Source of the DNA: JABJAG01 sp038137215
GTDB taxonomy: Bacteria; Pseudomonadota; Alphaproteobacteria; UBA6615
Length of the DNA stretch: 64,000 nucleotides
Direction of reading: 5' to 3'
Assembly (NCBI GenBank): GCA_038137215.1
Contig: JAYQBG010000012.1
Span: 1 to 64,000 of the forward strand
Under the pieces are notes generated by a model, which saw only the letters and a program-made list of their open reading frames with translations, had not been told where the DNA came from and did not search any database. Shown here piece by piece: positions 62,573 through 64,000 of this stretch (positions are counted from its first letter, which is position 1; the number at the start of each line of letters is the position of its first letter). The position numbers and the translations under genes were made by a program.

Positions 62573-62905
62573 CGGCTCACCCTTGAACGCTATTGTGGCA
62601 TATTCTTGGGATCGGAGCCTGATTCTTTCGACGGCCGTCCGGCCTGTCCGCTCCGACTGGCCGCGTAAGCCTCCCGCTGGCACCGATGAATGCAGAACGA
62701 ATTCCATCGTATAAAAGTCAGATGCAAGACCCGGCCGTGTGGGCCCGCATCGCGGCGACAGACTAGTCTGAGCGGGGCATACAACGCCGCGCCCCGCCAG
62801 AGGCGAGCATGGAGAGCGGGACAGAATCATGTGTATACAGAATCATGTGTATAACGTGTCATCTGGATCACCCCTGACACCGCGCGACGATCGGGACAAC
62901 ACGCC
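62573..62905. other. intergenic region with a 16-base tandem repeat
   Basis: No gene supported in 333 bases. Near its right end ACAGAATCATGTGTAT occurs twice in direct tandem (62821-62836, 62837-62852). Before that only unremarkable GC-rich sequence is seen. It must hold the promoters of the two divergent genes. Confidence 0.7.
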
Positions 62906-63838
62906 TTGCCGGAAACGACCCAAGACTTTAGGCCTGTTGCACGGCCTTCCATCCTGGACCGGCTCGGCAAGGCGGCTGCCGATCCCGGGCTGGCGCGGGC
63001 CTGGGCCTATGCGCGGCTGTTTCCCGGCCGCGGGGTCGCGCGAAACATCGCGCTGAGCCGTCGTGCGGGATTGCGCAAGCCCTGCTTCGTTCTGTCCTTC
63101 GACTGTGACACCGATCTCGACAGCGCAGTCGCGCCCGCGTTGCATGCCCGCCTGCGCGCATTCGGACTGTCGCCGCTCTATGCCGTGGCCGGTGAAGTCC
63201 TGGACGCGGGCGCAGCGGCCTATCGGGACATCTCCAGGGATGGTGCGGTGTTCCTCAATCACGGGTTTCGCCGCCACGCCGCTCACGACCTCGCCACCGG
63301 CGCCGTGACCTCCACCTATTTCTACGAGGGCGACAATACCGAAGACTGGCAGCGCGACATCCGGCTGGGGCACGAAGCGGTCGGCGATATTCTGGGCCAG
63401 CATCCGGACAGCTTTCGCACCCCACATTTCGCGAGCTTCGAACGGCCGCGCGACCTCTCGAATCTGTGGGCGCTCCTGACGGATATGAAGTATCGCCATT
63501 CCAGTTCCACGCGACCGCTTTTTGCTCTGCGTCACGGACCTTTTTTCCGGCGATCGGGGATCGTCGAGTTTCCGGTCAGCGGCTGTATCAGCCAGCCCGA
63601 ACAGATCCTCGACAGTTGGGGCATCTTGCGCAACGCGGGCGGCACGCCCGACAGGCTGATCTCGGAGCTCCGCGCCTATCGAAAGCTCATGGAATCCGGA
63701 CAACCGGTCTTTCTCAACATCTATATGGACCCGGCGGATATTGCCGGTCAGGATGAGGTCATCGAGACTCTGGGCCGCTTTGCACCCTTCAGTGTCCCGG
63801 ATTTTGCGACCGTTCTCAGCGAGGCCGGTCATGCCTGA
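62906..63838 (+). CDS. polysaccharide deacetylase-like protein
   Basis: NodB-like fold of 310 aa. The metal Asp motif appears as FVLSFDCDTDLDSA (about residues 61-74), and the next conserved region as VFLNHGFRRHAA (His-type metal ligands). FRTPHFASFERP is the third motif. This is a polysaccharide deacetylase or a close relative acting on cell-surface glycans. The start TTG 62906 is chosen by frame; other starts exist in the same frame. It overlaps the next gene by eight bases, so they belong to one surface-glycan locus that continues past the window. Confidence 0.8.
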   Translation: MPETTQDFRPVARPSILDRLGKAAADPGLARAWAYARLFPGRGVARNIALSRRAGLRKPCFVLSFDCDTDLDSAVAPALHARLRAFGLSPLYAVAGEVLDAGAAAYRDISRDGAVFLNHGFRRHAAHDLATGAVTSTYFYEGDNTEDWQRDIRLGHEAVGDILGQHPDSFRTPHFASFERPRDLSNLWALLTDMKYRHSSSTRPLFALRHGPFFRRSGIVEFPVSGCISQPEQILDSWGILRNAGGTPDRLISELRAYRKLMESGQPVFLNIYMDPADIAGQDEVIETLGRFAPFSVPDFATVLSEAGHA

Positions 63839-64000
63839 GCGGACCCTGAAAGTCCTGTGCCTGGGATATTGCTTTCCGCCGGTGACAAGCCCGGAATCCT
63901 TCGTAACGGCCAAGACGATGGCGGCGATTCCCAACACCCATGTCGATATCATCACAGCCGCGCCCTCACTGTTTAGCCAGCCGCCCGATCACAGCCTGGA
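63831..64000 (+). CDS. glycosyltransferase N-terminal part (truncated by window edge)
   Basis: Starts ATG 63831 inside the end of the deacetylase gene (eight-base overlap) and reads MPERTLKVLCLGYCFPPVTSPES, the typical opening strand and loop of family 4-type glycosyltransferases (a GYCFPP-like loop after the first strand), then FVTAKTMAAI. About 56 residues are visible. Family is inferred from this opening alone. Confidence 0.6.
   Translation, partial: MPERTLKVLCLGYCFPPVTSPESFVTAKTMAAIPNTHVDIITAAPSLFSQPPDHSL

Overview
The window is a GC-rich alphaproteobacterial chromosome segment. Lineage markers are the DUF1476 F1-ATPase inhibitor (27215-27538), a DUF1491 protein, the purB...purC-purS-purQ-purL-bolA-grxD order, rpsD next to trmJ, a class II DAHP synthase, and CbtA/CbtB under a cobalamin riboswitch. 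Dispersed palindromic intergenic repeats fit Rhodospirillales-like genomes, but genus and species cannot be read from the window. Two runs of exactly ten N (10661-10670, 40029-40038) and two apparent one-base homopolymer losses mark it as a draft assembly, so some broken genes may be assembly artefacts.

Layout. 1-9.5 kb: moaA, nadK, an internally deleted desuccinylase, an AbrB-type membrane protein, a metallo-beta-lactamase hydrolase, a TauE/SafE permease, a haloalkane dehalogenase, a quinone oxidoreductase, and a VOC / methyltransferase / ChaC group. 9.5-18 kb: a catabolic-looking block (3-hydroxyisobutyrate-dehydrogenase-like enzyme, amidohydrolase, class III aminotransferase, two amidases, a DMT exporter, a CinA-C protein, an ACMSD-like amidohydrolase). 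19-23 kb: tRNA-Leu(UAA), the separate CinA N-domain, a lipoprotein, sfsA, map, and a radC fused to the tail of an unrelated phosphotransferase. 23.1-25.2 kb: a lower-GC, gene-poor stretch with a glutathione peroxidase, orphan small ORFs and two truncated gene fragments. 25-36 kb: purine biosynthesis with bolA/grxD, interrupted by an NRDE/VOC/SDR block. 36-40 kb: rarD, then a B12 riboswitch controlling cbtB-cbtA and a His-rich periplasmic protein, a VOC protein with a Lys-rich tail, and a probable selenocysteine redoxin. 40-54 kb: rpsD, a transporter, trmJ, an MFS permease, a frameshifted DUF3179 gene, citramalate synthase, cysS, a small AT-rich-headed cassette, nadE, pncB and DAHP synthase. 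54-64 kb: glutathione reductase, tandem TauE/SafE permeases, glmS, glmU, a DUF3108 protein, and the start of a surface-glycan locus (deacetylase, glycosyltransferase).

The clearest novelty candidate is the gene at 39248-39847. An in-frame UGA sits in a W-UGA-P-T-C context inside a secreted redoxin, and a 6-bp hairpin with a GGUC loop begins 14 nt downstream, the architecture of a bacterial SECIS. The frame is open on both sides of the UGA. Other points of interest are the B12-controlled three-gene transport unit, three gene chimeras or deletion remnants, and three families of dispersed palindromes, one of which lies inside the purine operon. Redox and NAD themes recur: nadK, nadE, pncB and CinA proteins for NAD; gor, gpx, grxD, ChaC and a glyoxalase-II-like enzyme for glutathione; the selenoredoxin for thiols.
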